Shown here piece by piece: positions 1-8,165 of a DNA stretch of 33,594 nt. The notes under the pieces are model-generated. The model saw nothing but the letters and a program-made list of their open reading frames with translations, did no database searches and had not been told where the DNA came from. This DNA comes from Hellea sp. (GTDB lineage Bacteria > Pseudomonadota > Alphaproteobacteria > Caulobacterales > Maricaulaceae). The DNA is taken from positions 6,091 through 39,684 of the forward strand of contig JAHDDC010000025.1 of the NCBI GenBank assembly GCA_020629545.1, in the 5' to 3' direction. A program made the translations under genes and the position numbers. Position 1 is the first letter of the stretch. Every line of letters starts with the position of its first letter.

Positions 1-1
1 G

Positions 2-586
2 GTCGTGGCAGGCGGGCTTGCGGCAGCGCTCTCAACAGCGGCCGGCCTTTTAATGGTCATTAGCTCAGCCGTGTCGCATGATCTTTTAAAACGCACTTTC
101 AGGCCGGATATGAGCGAGCGGCAGGAAATGATGGCCGCTCGTCTGGCGGCGGCTGTGGCTGTGATTGCGGCAGGCCTGCTTGGTATATTTGCCACCTCTC
201 TGCCTTTTGTCGCGCAGGTGGTTGCCTTTGCCTTTGGTCTTGCTGCGGCTTCACTTTTTCCGGTCATCTTCCTTGGTATTTTCTGGAAACGCATGAACCG
301 CGAAGGAGCCATTATGGCAATGCTATCGGGCTTGGTGACGACATTCAGTTATATTTATTATTTCAAATTTATTCATGACGATCCATCTGACTGGTGGTTT
401 GGCATTTCCCCCGAAGGCATAGGATTTGTGTTTATGTGGCTGGCTTTGGCTGTTGGTATTGTGACAGCTTTATTGACACCGGCGCCTCCATCTCACATTC
501 AGGACCTTGTCGACGATATCCGCGTTCCGGGACAAAGAAGCCGTCACGGCCCGCAAGATTATGAAATGATACCCGCTAACTCTTGA
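2..586 (+). CDS. Sodium:solute symporter (acetate-permease type), C-terminal part
   Basis: The reading frame is open from the left edge, so only the last ~195 residues are present. It is the C-terminal end of a sodium:solute symporter (SSS family, ActP-like). The stretch AGGLAAALSTAAGLLMVISS followed by SHDLL is the family's conserved helix and adjoining loop. At least three further hydrophobic helices follow (about residues 47-95, 100-122 and 137-157), and the tail is hydrophilic. By family it is an inner-membrane Na+-coupled carrier for acetate or another small monocarboxylate. It ends directly against acetyl-CoA synthetase with no gap (stop at 584-586, next GTG at 587). That arrangement is common for acetate uptake plus activation and supports acetate as the substrate. 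The substrate itself is inferred from context. Confidence 0.88.
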   Translation, partial: VVAGGLAAALSTAAGLLMVISSAVSHDLLKRTFRPDMSERQEMMAARLAAAVAVIAAGLLGIFATSLPFVAQVVAFAFGLAAASLFPVIFLGIFWKRMNREGAIMAMLSGLVTTFSYIYYFKFIHDDPSDWWFGISPEGIGFVFMWLALAVGIVTALLTPAPPSHIQDLVDDIRVPGQRSRHGPQDYEMIPANS

Positions 587-2551
587 GTGTTTAATATGGA
601 CAATGAAAATAAATCCTATCCGGTTCCATCCGGTTTTGCAGCCAAGTCCAATCTGGATGCCGCGGGCTATCAGGCAATGTATGACCGCTCTATTTCCGAC
701 CCGGAAGGGTTCTGGGGCGAGCAGGGCAAGCGTCTTGATTGGATGACGCCTTATACCAAGGTTAAAGATGTCAGCTGGGACAAATCGGATCTATCCGTCA
801 AATGGTATTCAGATGGTATTTTAAACGTTTCGGCAAATTGCATTGATCGCCACCTTGAAACCCGAGGCGACAAGATAGCTATCATTTTTGAAGGTAATCA
901 TCCTGATAATAACCACAGCCTGACCTATAAAGAGCTCCACGGTGAGGTCTGCCGTTTTGCTAATGTTTTAAAGAATAACGGAGTTCAAAAAGGCGACCGC
1001 GTAACTATCTATATGCCCATGATCGTTGAAGCAGGGTTTGCTATGCTGGCCTGCGCGCGAATTGGTGCGGTGCACTCCGTGGTCTTTGGAGGTTTTAGTC
1101 CTGAGGCGCTGGCGGGCCGGATCATCGATTGTGAGAGCACATTTGTAATCACGGCCGATGAGGGCAAAAGAGGGAGCAAGACCGTTGCGCTTAAAGCGGC
1201 GTGCGATGCTGCTTGCGATATCGCGGCCAAAGCCGGCCAGCCCGTCAAAACAGTTCTGACGATCCGCCATACAGGCGGTGAAGTTGATATGATCACTGGA
1301 CGGGATGTCTGGTATCATGAAGCGCTGGAGGGTGTTTCATCCGATTGTCCGCCCGAGCCTATGAACGCCGAAGATCCTTTGTTTATACTTTATACATCCG
1401 GATCAACGGGAAAGCCGAAAGGCGTACTCCATACAACGGGCGGTTACCTTGTCTGGGCGTCTATGACCCATGAATATGTGTTTGATCTGAAAGAGGAAGA
1501 TGTATTTTGGTGCTCGGCTGATGTGGGCTGGGTCACAGGTCATACCTATATTATTTACGGCCCGCTTGCTAACGGGGCGACGACGGTCATGTTTGAAGGC
1601 GTGCCAACCTATCCTGATGCTTCGCGGTTCTGGCAGGTTTGTGATAAGCATCGAGTCAGCCTTTTTTATACAGCGCCAACTGCGATCCGGGCACTTATGC
1701 GAGAGGGTGAGGGGCCTGTTAAGGCCACAGATCGATCATCTATTCGTATTCTGGGCACGGTCGGGGAACCGATCAACCCTGAAGCCTGGGAATGGTATTT
1801 CCATGTAGTCGGTGAGGGCCGCTGCCCGATCGTTGACACATGGTGGCAAACAGAAACCGGCGGGGCCATGATTGTACCGCTGCCGGGGACAACGGATATG
1901 AAACCTGGCGCAGGGTCTCATCCATTTTTCGGCATTGAGCCTGCTTTGGTGGACGCGGACGGCAATGAACTGCACGGCGAAACCGAAGGCAATCTGATTA
2001 TCAAAAACTCATGGCCGGGCCAGATGCGAACCGTCTATGGCGATCATCAACGCTTTATCGACACTTACTTTTCTGCCTATCCCGGTAATTATTTTACGGG
2101 CGATGGCTGCAAGCGGGATGAGGACGGATTTTACTGGATTACGGGCCGGGTGGATGATGTGATCAATGTCTCTGGCCACCGCATGGGCACTGCCGAGGTT
2201 GAAAGCGCGCTTGTCTCTCATGACACGGTCGCTGAAGCCGCCGTTGTAGGCTATCCTCACGATATCAAGGGGCAGGGGATTTATGCCTATGTGACCGTAA
2301 CAGCGGGTACTGAGGTAACCGAGGCTCTGGCTAAAGAATTAACCGGACATGTCCGCACAGAAATAGGCCCTATTGCAACACCGGATCTCATCCAGTTCGC
2401 CCCTGGCCTTCCCAAAACCCGATCAGGCAAAATCATGCGCCGTATCTTGCGCAAAATCGCTGCTAATGATTATGGAAATCTCGGCGACACATCCACTCTC
2501 GCCGAACCCGAAGTCGTAGGCGAACTAATCGAAAACCGAATGAACAGGTAG
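587..2551 (+). CDS. acs: Acetyl-CoA synthetase (AMP-forming)
   Basis: Activates acetate to acetyl-CoA via an acetyl-adenylate in the cytoplasm. The 654-residue length is typical of Acs. Visible motifs in order are the P-loop-like [11 protein letters not shown] (from Y269), the core motif [10 protein letters not shown] near residue 420, the hinge region [15 protein letters not shown], and the C-terminal [11 protein letters not shown]. In that last motif K615 is the lysine that is catalytic for adenylation and is acetylated in characterised Acs proteins. The start could be GTG at 587, flush with the symporter stop, or ATG at 596. Neither has a strong Shine-Dalgarno, which fits translational coupling to the upstream symporter gene. 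An 84-bp gap without any recognisable terminator follows before the AT-rich block. Confidence 0.97.
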   Translation: MFNMDNENKSYPVPSGFAAKSNLDAAGYQAMYDRSISDPEGFWGEQGKRLDWMTPYTKVKDVSWDKSDLSVKWYSDGILNVSANCIDRHLETRGDKIAIIFEGNHPDNNHSLTYKELHGEVCRFANVLKNNGVQKGDRVTIYMPMIVEAGFAMLACARIGAVHSVVFGGFSPEALAGRIIDCESTFVITADEGKRGSKTVALKAACDAACDIAAKAGQPVKTVLTIRHTGGEVDMITGRDVWYHEALEGVSSDCPPEPMNAEDPLFILYTSGSTGKPKGVLHTTGGYLVWASMTHEYVFDLKEEDVFWCSADVGWVTGHTYIIYGPLANGATTVMFEGVPTYPDASRFWQVCDKHRVSLFYTAPTAIRALMREGEGPVKATDRSSIRILGTVGEPINPEAWEWYFHVVGEGRCPIVDTWWQTETGGAMIVPLPGTTDMKPGAGSHPFFGIEPALVDADGNELHGETEGNLIIKNSWPGQMRTVYGDHQRFIDTYFSAYPGNYFTGDGCKRDEDGFYWITGRVDDVINVSGHRMGTAEVESALVSHDTVAEAAVVGYPHDIKGQGIYAYVTVTAGTEVTEALAKELTGHVRTEIGPIATPDLIQFAPGLPKTRSGKIMRRILRKIAANDYGNLGDTSTLAEPEVVGELIENRMNR

Positions 2552-2635
2552 TTGATATTAGAAACTATTGGCCCTAACAAACTATGATGTTGGTATAGAT
2601 GTCATAGATGTTAAGATTATTGAAACAACACCCGT

Positions 2636-3199
2636 TTAGTATTCAAATTTTGAGTTTTCCAATTTCTTTCTAATGGTCGTTATATTTGTTTTTTTACCTT
2701 CAGCGGTGAATGGTGTTTTGAACGTGAACGCATACTCAGATTCGGAGTGTCCAGATAAATATTCAAGGCGAAGAGTGCTTTCTTCCCAAGTGGGCCAAAT
2801 ATCGGTCCACCACATCGCGTAATTAGGGTGCTCCATTTTTGCAAACCAGTGTTTCTTCCTTTGAATTGCTCGTAGATGTAAACCTGAATAAACAAAAGAG
2901 TATAAGGAGTATAAATCCTCCCAAACAGAAAGTGCAGATGCTTCGTAATCCTCTCCTTCAATTTCTCCCTTTATATAATAATTTGGAACCTTAAACGGGC
3001 CCCACTTGCCCCATTCTCTGTCAAAAAAAGAACAATCGTCACGATCATCAAGTGGTCTCGCGCTTTCGATATGGCCTATGGTATTTGATGCTTGATTATA
3101 CACTGATGGAGTTATGAATTGAAAACCACTTAATGCAGGGGACCTAAGATGGTCTACAGTTTGAGCAAAATTCACAATAGCAAGCATATGATTTAACAT
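2636..3199 (-). CDS. DUF3291 family protein
   Basis: A 187-residue protein that matches DUF3291, a ferredoxin-like-fold family related to antibiotic-biosynthesis monooxygenases and of unknown biochemical role. Family signatures are the N-terminal LAIVNFAQ strand followed by LRSPALSGF, then LSVWEDLYSLYSFVYSGLH and the hydrophobic MEHPNYAMWWTDI, and finally the ending YAFTFKTPF. The start may be the first ATG or M5 at 3187; family members usually begin close to the LA.(L/V)N strand, and neither start has a clear ribosome binding site. It lies 31 bp downstream of the dioxygenase-like gene on the same strand and is probably co-transcribed with it. It is AT-rich compared with acs. Its position in a block of tailoring-type genes suggests an accessory enzyme, but the function is unknown. 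Confidence 0.8.
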   Translation of the reverse strand: MLNHMLAIVNFAQTVDHLRSPALSGFQFITPSVYNQASNTIGHIESARPLDDRDDCSFFDREWGKWGPFKVPNYYIKGEIEGEDYEASALSVWEDLYSLYSFVYSGLHLRAIQRKKHWFAKMEHPNYAMWWTDIWPTWEESTLRLEYLSGHSESEYAFTFKTPFTAEGKKTNITTIRKKLENSKFEY

Positions 3200-3230
3200 T
3201 CATAATCCAGAGTTTTGGCAGATGATCCTT

Positions 3231-4070
3231 CTAAAGATGTGTCTCAAGACTTGAATTGTATACAACAGGGTATCGATTGCAATCAATTTCGCCGCCAGCA
3301 TGCAATTGTTTTACTAGCATCATTTTATGCACCCCTGGTCGAGGAGAATAAACAACATCATCTCCAGCATATCTAATTGAATAAGCTCTTCGACGTCGAC
3401 TAGTGTTGTTCGCTAAACCCCGATGTATTGTTAATGCATGAAAAGCAACAATATCGCCGACATCTACTTCAGTGCATTTGATGTTTTCTTCTGGATAATC
3501 CCTTTTTGAAAAGGGAATCTCATTGACTTTAGATGCAAAATTATCGGGTTGTAAATCTGTATATAACTTATGAGAAGAAGGCAAAAACTCCAAGGCCCCT
3601 GACTCTCTTGTTACAGTGTCTACGGGTATCCAAAAACTAATAATTTGACTTCCCATAATAGGCCAGTATGGGAGGTCATTATGCCAGTTAGTATAAAAAG
3701 GAGAGTTTGGTTCTTTAACAAAAAGATGATCGAAGAACAAGTTTACCTTTTTAGAGCGCATTAGTTGACTTGCTATACGAGGAAGATTTGAGGATCTGCA
3801 AATTTTATCTAATGCTGGATAATTTGCCCACATTTCTTGGCTGCCATGGAATGCTCCATCTTTTTCATTTTGATATGAAAATTTCTTACCCGTACGCAAT
3901 TCAAGTTCTAAATCAATAGCCTCTCTAAGTTTCATAATGTCATTTTTACCGACCACATCTCGAATTACTAAAAAGCCTTCACGGTCGAATTCATTTATAC
4001 TGTCGGTTGTTAACAACATTAAATTTCCCAATTGACTTTCCATTGCTAAATGGGAAGTATCATTATGCAT
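3231..4070 (-). CDS. Phytanoyl-CoA dioxygenase (PhyH)-like Fe(II)/2-oxoglutarate oxygenase
   Basis: A 279-residue protein with the layout of the PhyH family of non-haem iron, 2-oxoglutarate-dependent oxygenases. The N-terminal segment FDREGFLVIRDVV (28-40) is the usual family opening. WHNDLPYWP supplies the HxD iron ligands H130 and D132. IISFWIPVDTVTRESGALEFLPSSH is the conserved core strand and turn. The distal histidine is H216 in FHALTIHRG, and an arginine-rich strand (RRRRAYSIRY) follows where the 2-oxoglutarate-binding Arg is expected. All key residues are present, so it should be active. PhyH enzymes hydroxylate or otherwise oxidise fatty-acyl, amino-acid or carrier-bound intermediates. 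Transcription is divergent from the ATP-grasp gene, and DUF3291 follows. The substrate cannot be read from the sequence. Confidence 0.88.
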   Translation of the reverse strand: MHNDTSHLAMESQLGNLMLLTTDSINEFDREGFLVIRDVVGKNDIMKLREAIDLELELRTGKKFSYQNEKDGAFHGSQEMWANYPALDKICRSSNLPRIASQLMRSKKVNLFFDHLFVKEPNSPFYTNWHNDLPYWPIMGSQIISFWIPVDTVTRESGALEFLPSSHKLYTDLQPDNFASKVNEIPFSKRDYPEENIKCTEVDVGDIVAFHALTIHRGLANNTSRRRRAYSIRYAGDDVVYSPRPGVHKMMLVKQLHAGGEIDCNRYPVVYNSSLETHL

Positions 4071-4076
4071 TCAAAT

Positions 4077-4089
4077 ATACAATTTGTAT
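4077..4089. promoter_or_regulatory. Perfect 13-bp palindrome in divergent promoter region
   Basis: ATACAATTTGTAT is a perfect odd-centred palindrome starting 7 bp upstream of the dioxygenase start codon. It lies inside the 134-bp AT-rich gap shared with the divergent ATP-grasp gene. Its position suits a repressor operator for the minus-strand gene. In such AT-rich DNA a palindrome of this size may be chance, and no regulator gene lies nearby. Confidence 0.3.
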
Positions 4090-4204
4090 TTGAAGCGAAA
4101 GCGTAATATTTAATATATTCATGTTGCAAGTACTTAAACTTTATAAGCAGAACAAGATAAGTTTTGTAATTGTCGTTGCAAATATTATTTGAAGGAAGAA
4201 AAAG

Positions 4205-5089
4205 TTGGAAATTGGCCTTATTACAACAGATTTCTTGGGGAAGCTTTCAGATAATATAGAATTTCCATATGTGTCGAATGATGACCTTCTTTTGGTGAAG
4301 GAACTCAAAGAACGTGACTTTCAAGTGACATCTATTAATTGGGGGGCTGACTTAAGTAAATACCTTAGTATGGATGTATATTTAGTTCGTTCTCCGTTAG
4401 ATTACATCTTAGACAAAGACAAATTTATCACTTGGTTGGATGAGTTAAGGGCTCATAACAAGCTTATTATTAATTCATTTTCGACGATAAATTGGAACTG
4501 CGATAAAAGTTACTTGGCTGACCTCGCTAAATCTGGAGTATCGGTTATTCCTACCAAGTATGTTGAGCGTGATAATCAACTTAGTCTTATTGATCATATT
4601 GGTGATTTAGACTGGGAGGATATCGTAATAAAACGTACTGTTTCAGCGGGGGCGCACTTTATGAATCGTGTTAAGAGGGATGATTATAAAAAGTTTGAAA
4701 AAAAATTCATGAAAATGAGATCAGAAAGCGATCTGATGATACAGCCTTTCCTCGACGAAATTACTCGAGTAGGGGAATGGTCCCTCATATTTTTTGGAAT
4801 GACTTTCTCGCATGCGGTCAGGAAAATGCCCAAAAATGGAGACTATAGAGTACAAGAACAGCATGGTGGGTATATTGTTATTGAAACTCCGCCGGATTGG
4901 GTCATTGATAAAGCTTACGAAATACTCTCCAAAACAGACGATACCTTAACTTATGCAAGGGTTGATGGTTGCGAAGTTAACGGTGAATTTCTTCTGATAG
5001 AATTAGAGTTGATAGAGCCTGAATTATTTTTCCGAACATCCAAAGATGCCGCAAGTAAATGTGCGGATGCAATTCAGCGTTTAGCTTAA
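4205..5089 (+). CDS. ATP-grasp ligase, DcsG / RimK-like (COG0189)
   Basis: A 294-residue ATP-grasp enzyme. It has the layout of the DcsG-like family (DcsG closes the ring in D-cycloserine synthesis), which is related to glutathione synthetase and RimK. Typical marks are the early VRSPLDYI, the ...FSTINWNCDKSYL segment where family members carry N-x-K-x-Y-L, the nucleotide-binding strand DIVIKRTVSAGAHF, the LMIQPFLDEI strand, GEWSLIFFGMTFSHAVRK, and the metal-binding end YARVDGCEVNG...LIELELIEPELFF. The enzyme should couple ATP hydrolysis to amide or peptide bond formation through an acyl phosphate. The TTG start is supported by GAAGGAAG about 8 bases upstream. It is the only plus-strand gene in the AT-rich block. 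Many DcsG-like proteins sit outside cycloserine clusters, and no other dcs gene is seen, so the product is unknown. Confidence 0.85.
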   Translation: MEIGLITTDFLGKLSDNIEFPYVSNDDLLLVKELKERDFQVTSINWGADLSKYLSMDVYLVRSPLDYILDKDKFITWLDELRAHNKLIINSFSTINWNCDKSYLADLAKSGVSVIPTKYVERDNQLSLIDHIGDLDWEDIVIKRTVSAGAHFMNRVKRDDYKKFEKKFMKMRSESDLMIQPFLDEITRVGEWSLIFFGMTFSHAVRKMPKNGDYRVQEQHGGYIVIETPPDWVIDKAYEILSKTDDTLTYARVDGCEVNGEFLLIELELIEPELFFRTSKDAASKCADAIQRLA

Positions 5090-5157
5090 TTTTTATAAAG
5101 TTGCTGAAACCTTAAAAGAGCTTTGTATTGGCTTGACAACTCCGAAAATGTTGGTTC

Positions 5158-6234
5158 TCAGACTAATAACCAACTTTCTTCATGGCCCTTTTTGCCAAGA
5201 TGATCTTTATGGCTTTTTATATTGTTCTGTATAATATTTGCTACGGCGATAGCATTTTTTTCTACGAATGTTAGTGTGAGATGTTTGCCAGGAGTGCTAA
5301 AAATTTTAAAATTTGATAATGCTAACTTGAACCAGTCACTTACATAAGTATGATCCTCAGCCCCCTCAGGGATGATAAGGCTAATTGGGTGGTTTAATGG
5401 GCTAATAGTGTTCTTTGCTCTTAATTTTGACATAGATAAAATATTATTGTAGCGATGCATTAGCGAGGAGTTATCTTGAAAAGCTGCATATTGATTATGT
5501 TTTCTGGCTTCGTTAGTTAGAAATTGAATTTTATCAAATAGCTCCATTTCCGTAAACTCATGCATTTGCATGATTTTTGCCGTAAACCGCCAACCAAATA
5601 AAGTTCCGATATACAACTTCCAGAACTCCTTATGCGACCCGATGTTATCATAGCTATCCTTGAAAAAATCTGATGGTAATATAGTATCTATAAGTGTCAA
5701 GGAACCCACCTTATGTCCAAGTTTCAGAAAATGTCTTGCTATTTCAATTGCTAAAAGTCCCCCTGTAGAGAATCCAGATAAATGGTAAGGTTGTGTCGCC
5801 CCTGATGTAAGCATTTTCGAAGCATAAAATTCGGCAATTTCTTCCATTGTGGAAGGTAATTCCCAAGCTCCACTGTAATTTGGGGGGCATACCGCCATTA
5901 CGGCTGTTGATTTGGGAAAATGCGGAACTAATTTTGAATAACATGCGAAGTGTCCCGTTAGGGGGTGTATACAAAATAAGGTTTCTGTTGAGCCAAGGCT
6001 TTTGCTTAACGTAAGAATAGATGTCGTTTGATCATTGCTGTCATCGAGATATTCAAGAGGTGTTTGGCGGACGATTTCTTCAACTTTTTTGTGATTTTTC
6101 TCTATAAATGCTTGGAAAGCTTTCGAGGTTTCCTCGATTGGTCGGGAGAAAGTAAGACGTTTATCAACCAAATAAATGCTACATTTCTCTATTGAAAGGA
6201 AATTACATAAACTTAAAGTGTCAATACCTGACAT
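5158..6234 (-). CDS. Thioesterase-domain alpha/beta hydrolase with unusual N-terminal extension
   Basis: The C-terminal ~270 residues form an NRPS/PKS-type thioesterase. FCIHPLTGHFACY is the oxyanion strand. The nucleophile elbow GFSTGG has S156, LTLIDTILP supplies acid D183, and PGKHLTL supplies H318. It should release or edit a thioester-bound chain. The first ~45 residues resemble the second half of a YiiD_C-type hot-dog thioesterase domain (IYLVDKRLTFSRPI against the family's strand and YLRP turn), but the front half is missing. The ATG has a good AGGAC site upstream, so translation probably does start here. No NRPS or PKS is present in the window to supply a substrate. MaoC-like and BtrH-like genes lie upstream on the same strand, 73 bp and further away, and are probably in one transcript. 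Confidence 0.82.
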   Translation of the reverse strand: MSGIDTLSLCNFLSIEKCSIYLVDKRLTFSRPIEETSKAFQAFIEKNHKKVEEIVRQTPLEYLDDSNDQTTSILTLSKSLGSTETLFCIHPLTGHFACYSKLVPHFPKSTAVMAVCPPNYSGAWELPSTMEEIAEFYASKMLTSGATQPYHLSGFSTGGLLAIEIARHFLKLGHKVGSLTLIDTILPSDFFKDSYDNIGSHKEFWKLYIGTLFGWRFTAKIMQMHEFTEMELFDKIQFLTNEARKHNQYAAFQDNSSLMHRYNNILSMSKLRAKNTISPLNHPISLIIPEGAEDHTYVSDWFKLALSNFKIFSTPGKHLTLTFVEKNAIAVANIIQNNIKSHKDHLGKKGHEESWLLV

Positions 6235-6307
6235 AATTGTCCTGTCTTTGATGTGTTTTAATATATCTAATATATATGGCGGATTTACTCTATTATTGAA
6301 ACGAAAA

Positions 6308-7117
6308 TTATGTGCCTTTCAGGGTCAGCACTATATCGCAACGTAAAACAGGTTTCTCATTTATATCAAGCTGCAACGATACAAACCCTGATGCACCATT
6401 TTTCTTTACAACTGGCTCAGAGACATTAATTGTAAATTCGCAGTTTTCAAAATCCCATATCTTATTGTTTTTTGCTAACATAATTTGAGAGTTTATGTAC
6501 ACAGTATGACGGCTATGAACCAACATTGGATCAACTAAATGAGGAATGTAATTTTCGGGAAAAACCACTTTTATAGCACTTCCTTCCCCTGAGATATCAC
6601 TAATTTTTATAAATTCAGACACCATAATTGCATCTAAACAAACCCATAAATCTGCAGTGTTTATGCGCTTATTGGAAATAGTCAGATCAAAAAAATTTGA
6701 AATCTGTTTTTTACTTATCTTTGCGTGATTAGTTGATTTGTTCTGAGTATTTGTTGGCAGGTCAGAGTGTTTGCTAAATGTAAGATAGGAGAGGACTACA
6801 TTCTCTTGCAAGCTTCTCAGTTCTCCAAAACACTTATTATTTTTTGGCTCTTCCCAAACGACTTTCACAATCTCGTTAACTGGCGTAGGTTCGCGAAGCT
6901 TTACATCAAAACGCAACCATCCCCCTGCATCAAAACAATCGTTAAACTTTGAAACAGATATTTTTGTTGGTAACATGGACAACATCCCGTGGGCAAAAAT
7001 TGTCTTTGCTCCAAAAGCATGTGCAACATTAACGTCAAAGTGTAGTGGGTTCCAATCGCCTGAAAATTCAGCCCAATTTCGTACATCGTCTTCAGATAAA
7101 ACAAAGTTTTCAGTCAT
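6308..7117 (-). CDS. MaoC-like hot-dog dehydratase/hydratase
   Basis: A 269-residue protein whose N-terminal half is a MaoC/(R)-hydratase hot-dog domain. The active-site motif FSGDWNPLHFD carries the expected Asp (D21) and His (H26). It is followed by FGAKTIFAHGML, the family's substrate-tunnel helix. The C-terminal half has a similar length and strand pattern without the motif, consistent with a degenerate second hot-dog domain as in two-domain hydratases. The family hydrates or dehydrates enoyl or 3-hydroxyacyl thioesters on CoA or a carrier protein. An AGGA site lies ~9 bases before the ATG. It is flanked on the same strand by the BtrH-like gene (48 bp upstream) and the thioesterase (73 bp downstream), pointing to acyl-thioester chemistry in a biosynthetic pathway. 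Confidence 0.82.
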   Translation of the reverse strand: MTENFVLSEDDVRNWAEFSGDWNPLHFDVNVAHAFGAKTIFAHGMLSMLPTKISVSKFNDCFDAGGWLRFDVKLREPTPVNEIVKVVWEEPKNNKCFGELRSLQENVVLSYLTFSKHSDLPTNTQNKSTNHAKISKKQISNFFDLTISNKRINTADLWVCLDAIMVSEFIKISDISGEGSAIKVVFPENYIPHLVDPMLVHSRHTVYINSQIMLAKNNKIWDFENCEFTINVSEPVVKKNGASGFVSLQLDINEKPVLRCDIVLTLKGT

Positions 7118-7165
7118 TGGGATGTTCCTGTTTTTCTGTCTGCATTACAGTAGTAGCCACCATTA

Positions 7166-8092
7166 TTATTGCGCGGATAAGTGTTTCCAAAACGCCGCTT
7201 GTTGGGTTTCTATTAGTTTGAATTTTTTCTGAATACGGTCAAGAATATTCTCGTCCAGTGTGGCTTGATACTTTAAGGCTAAGATACTTAACTCTCTCCA
7301 ATACTTTTCAACTTCATAAGCAAATTCCATTGTTTGTTTACTATAACACGCTTCCTCCAGCGCTCGTTGTAAAAGACGCATGTTCGGCAAAATGAACAAA
7401 ACATTGATTATTTCAAATATCCTTCGAGCGGCCATTCTGCTTCGGTTGTTGGCGGGTGAAAGAGCGTCATCACAAGATTTAAAATATTGTTGAATTGCAT
7501 AGCGGTGTAGCTCATCTTTAGTATTTGAGAGAGCCTGTCGACTGATTTCGTGTCTGATTTCAGAGGGAGCCTGTAAACTACTGTCTATTAGCATATAGAA
7601 CAGTGTCCCAATACTCGGTGCGAACTGATTGCCAACGATTCGTGTGAAGAGGGCTTTCTGCATGTCATCCAGTGATAATATGCAATGGCCTGAGATTGGC
7701 ACTCGATCCATGATTAGGGGGTCAAAAATATCAAATGTTTGCGTATTCTGGCAATACTTATTAACAACTATAGCATGTATGTAGCTTTCTCTTTGCTGAT
7801 ATATTTCATGGTACTTCATATAAGAGGAATTTACCCACAAAACAATTGAGCCCACCGAGTCTAGTGCATTACAAAGAGTTGTGAGCCAGCTGTTGTCTAA
7901 TTTAAGTCTGTCGCTTAAAAGCGTTCCGCCAAAACGACTGATTGTAACTCTACATGTTTCAATAGAGTCAAAGTTAATTTCAGGGAAGCCATGCTCATCT
8001 AAACCGCTACGCAATAAAAAACCGCTTCCGTATAATAGGAAATTTGGCTCATGGAATGCACAGTTAAATTGTTCTTTTAGAATATAATTCAA
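7166..8092 (-). pseudogene. BtrH-like acyltransferase, probably 5'-truncated
   Basis: The 308-residue frame from TTG at 8092 resembles the BtrH N-terminal family: cysteine-peptidase-fold acyltransferases that move an acyl group from a carrier protein in butirosin-type biosynthesis. Family-like stretches are FHEPNFLLYGSGFLLRSG, SIVLWVNSSYMKYHEIY, the YIHAIVV strand with the expected catalytic-type His, FDIFDPLIM, and LSLDDMQKALFTR. The helical C-terminal half fits the partner domain. The conserved Cys-containing segment of this family has a counterpart upstream of the TTG: the same frame reads TCFTGGLN, with Cys at 8105-8107. However, the frame reaches a TAA at 8138-8140 with no ATG, GTG or TTG start before that Cys. 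The gene therefore seems to have lost its start, and the product from TTG 8092 would lack its nucleophile. A non-standard start is the alternative. Confidence 0.55.
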
Positions 8093-8165
8093 ACCACCCG
8101 TGAAACAAGTTGCCGCCGTCGTCTTGCTAAAAGGAAATTAAGGGTTTGTAAGCATACCTGTTGTA

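Noticed and set aside
968-1318. Long antisense frames inside acs, putA, hyuA and hyuB
   Set aside because: They are shadows of strongly conserved genes on the other strand, without domains or binding sites.
5090-5157. Terminator between the convergent ATP-grasp and thioesterase genes
   Set aside because: Only short four-base complementary arms were seen; no convincing hairpin.
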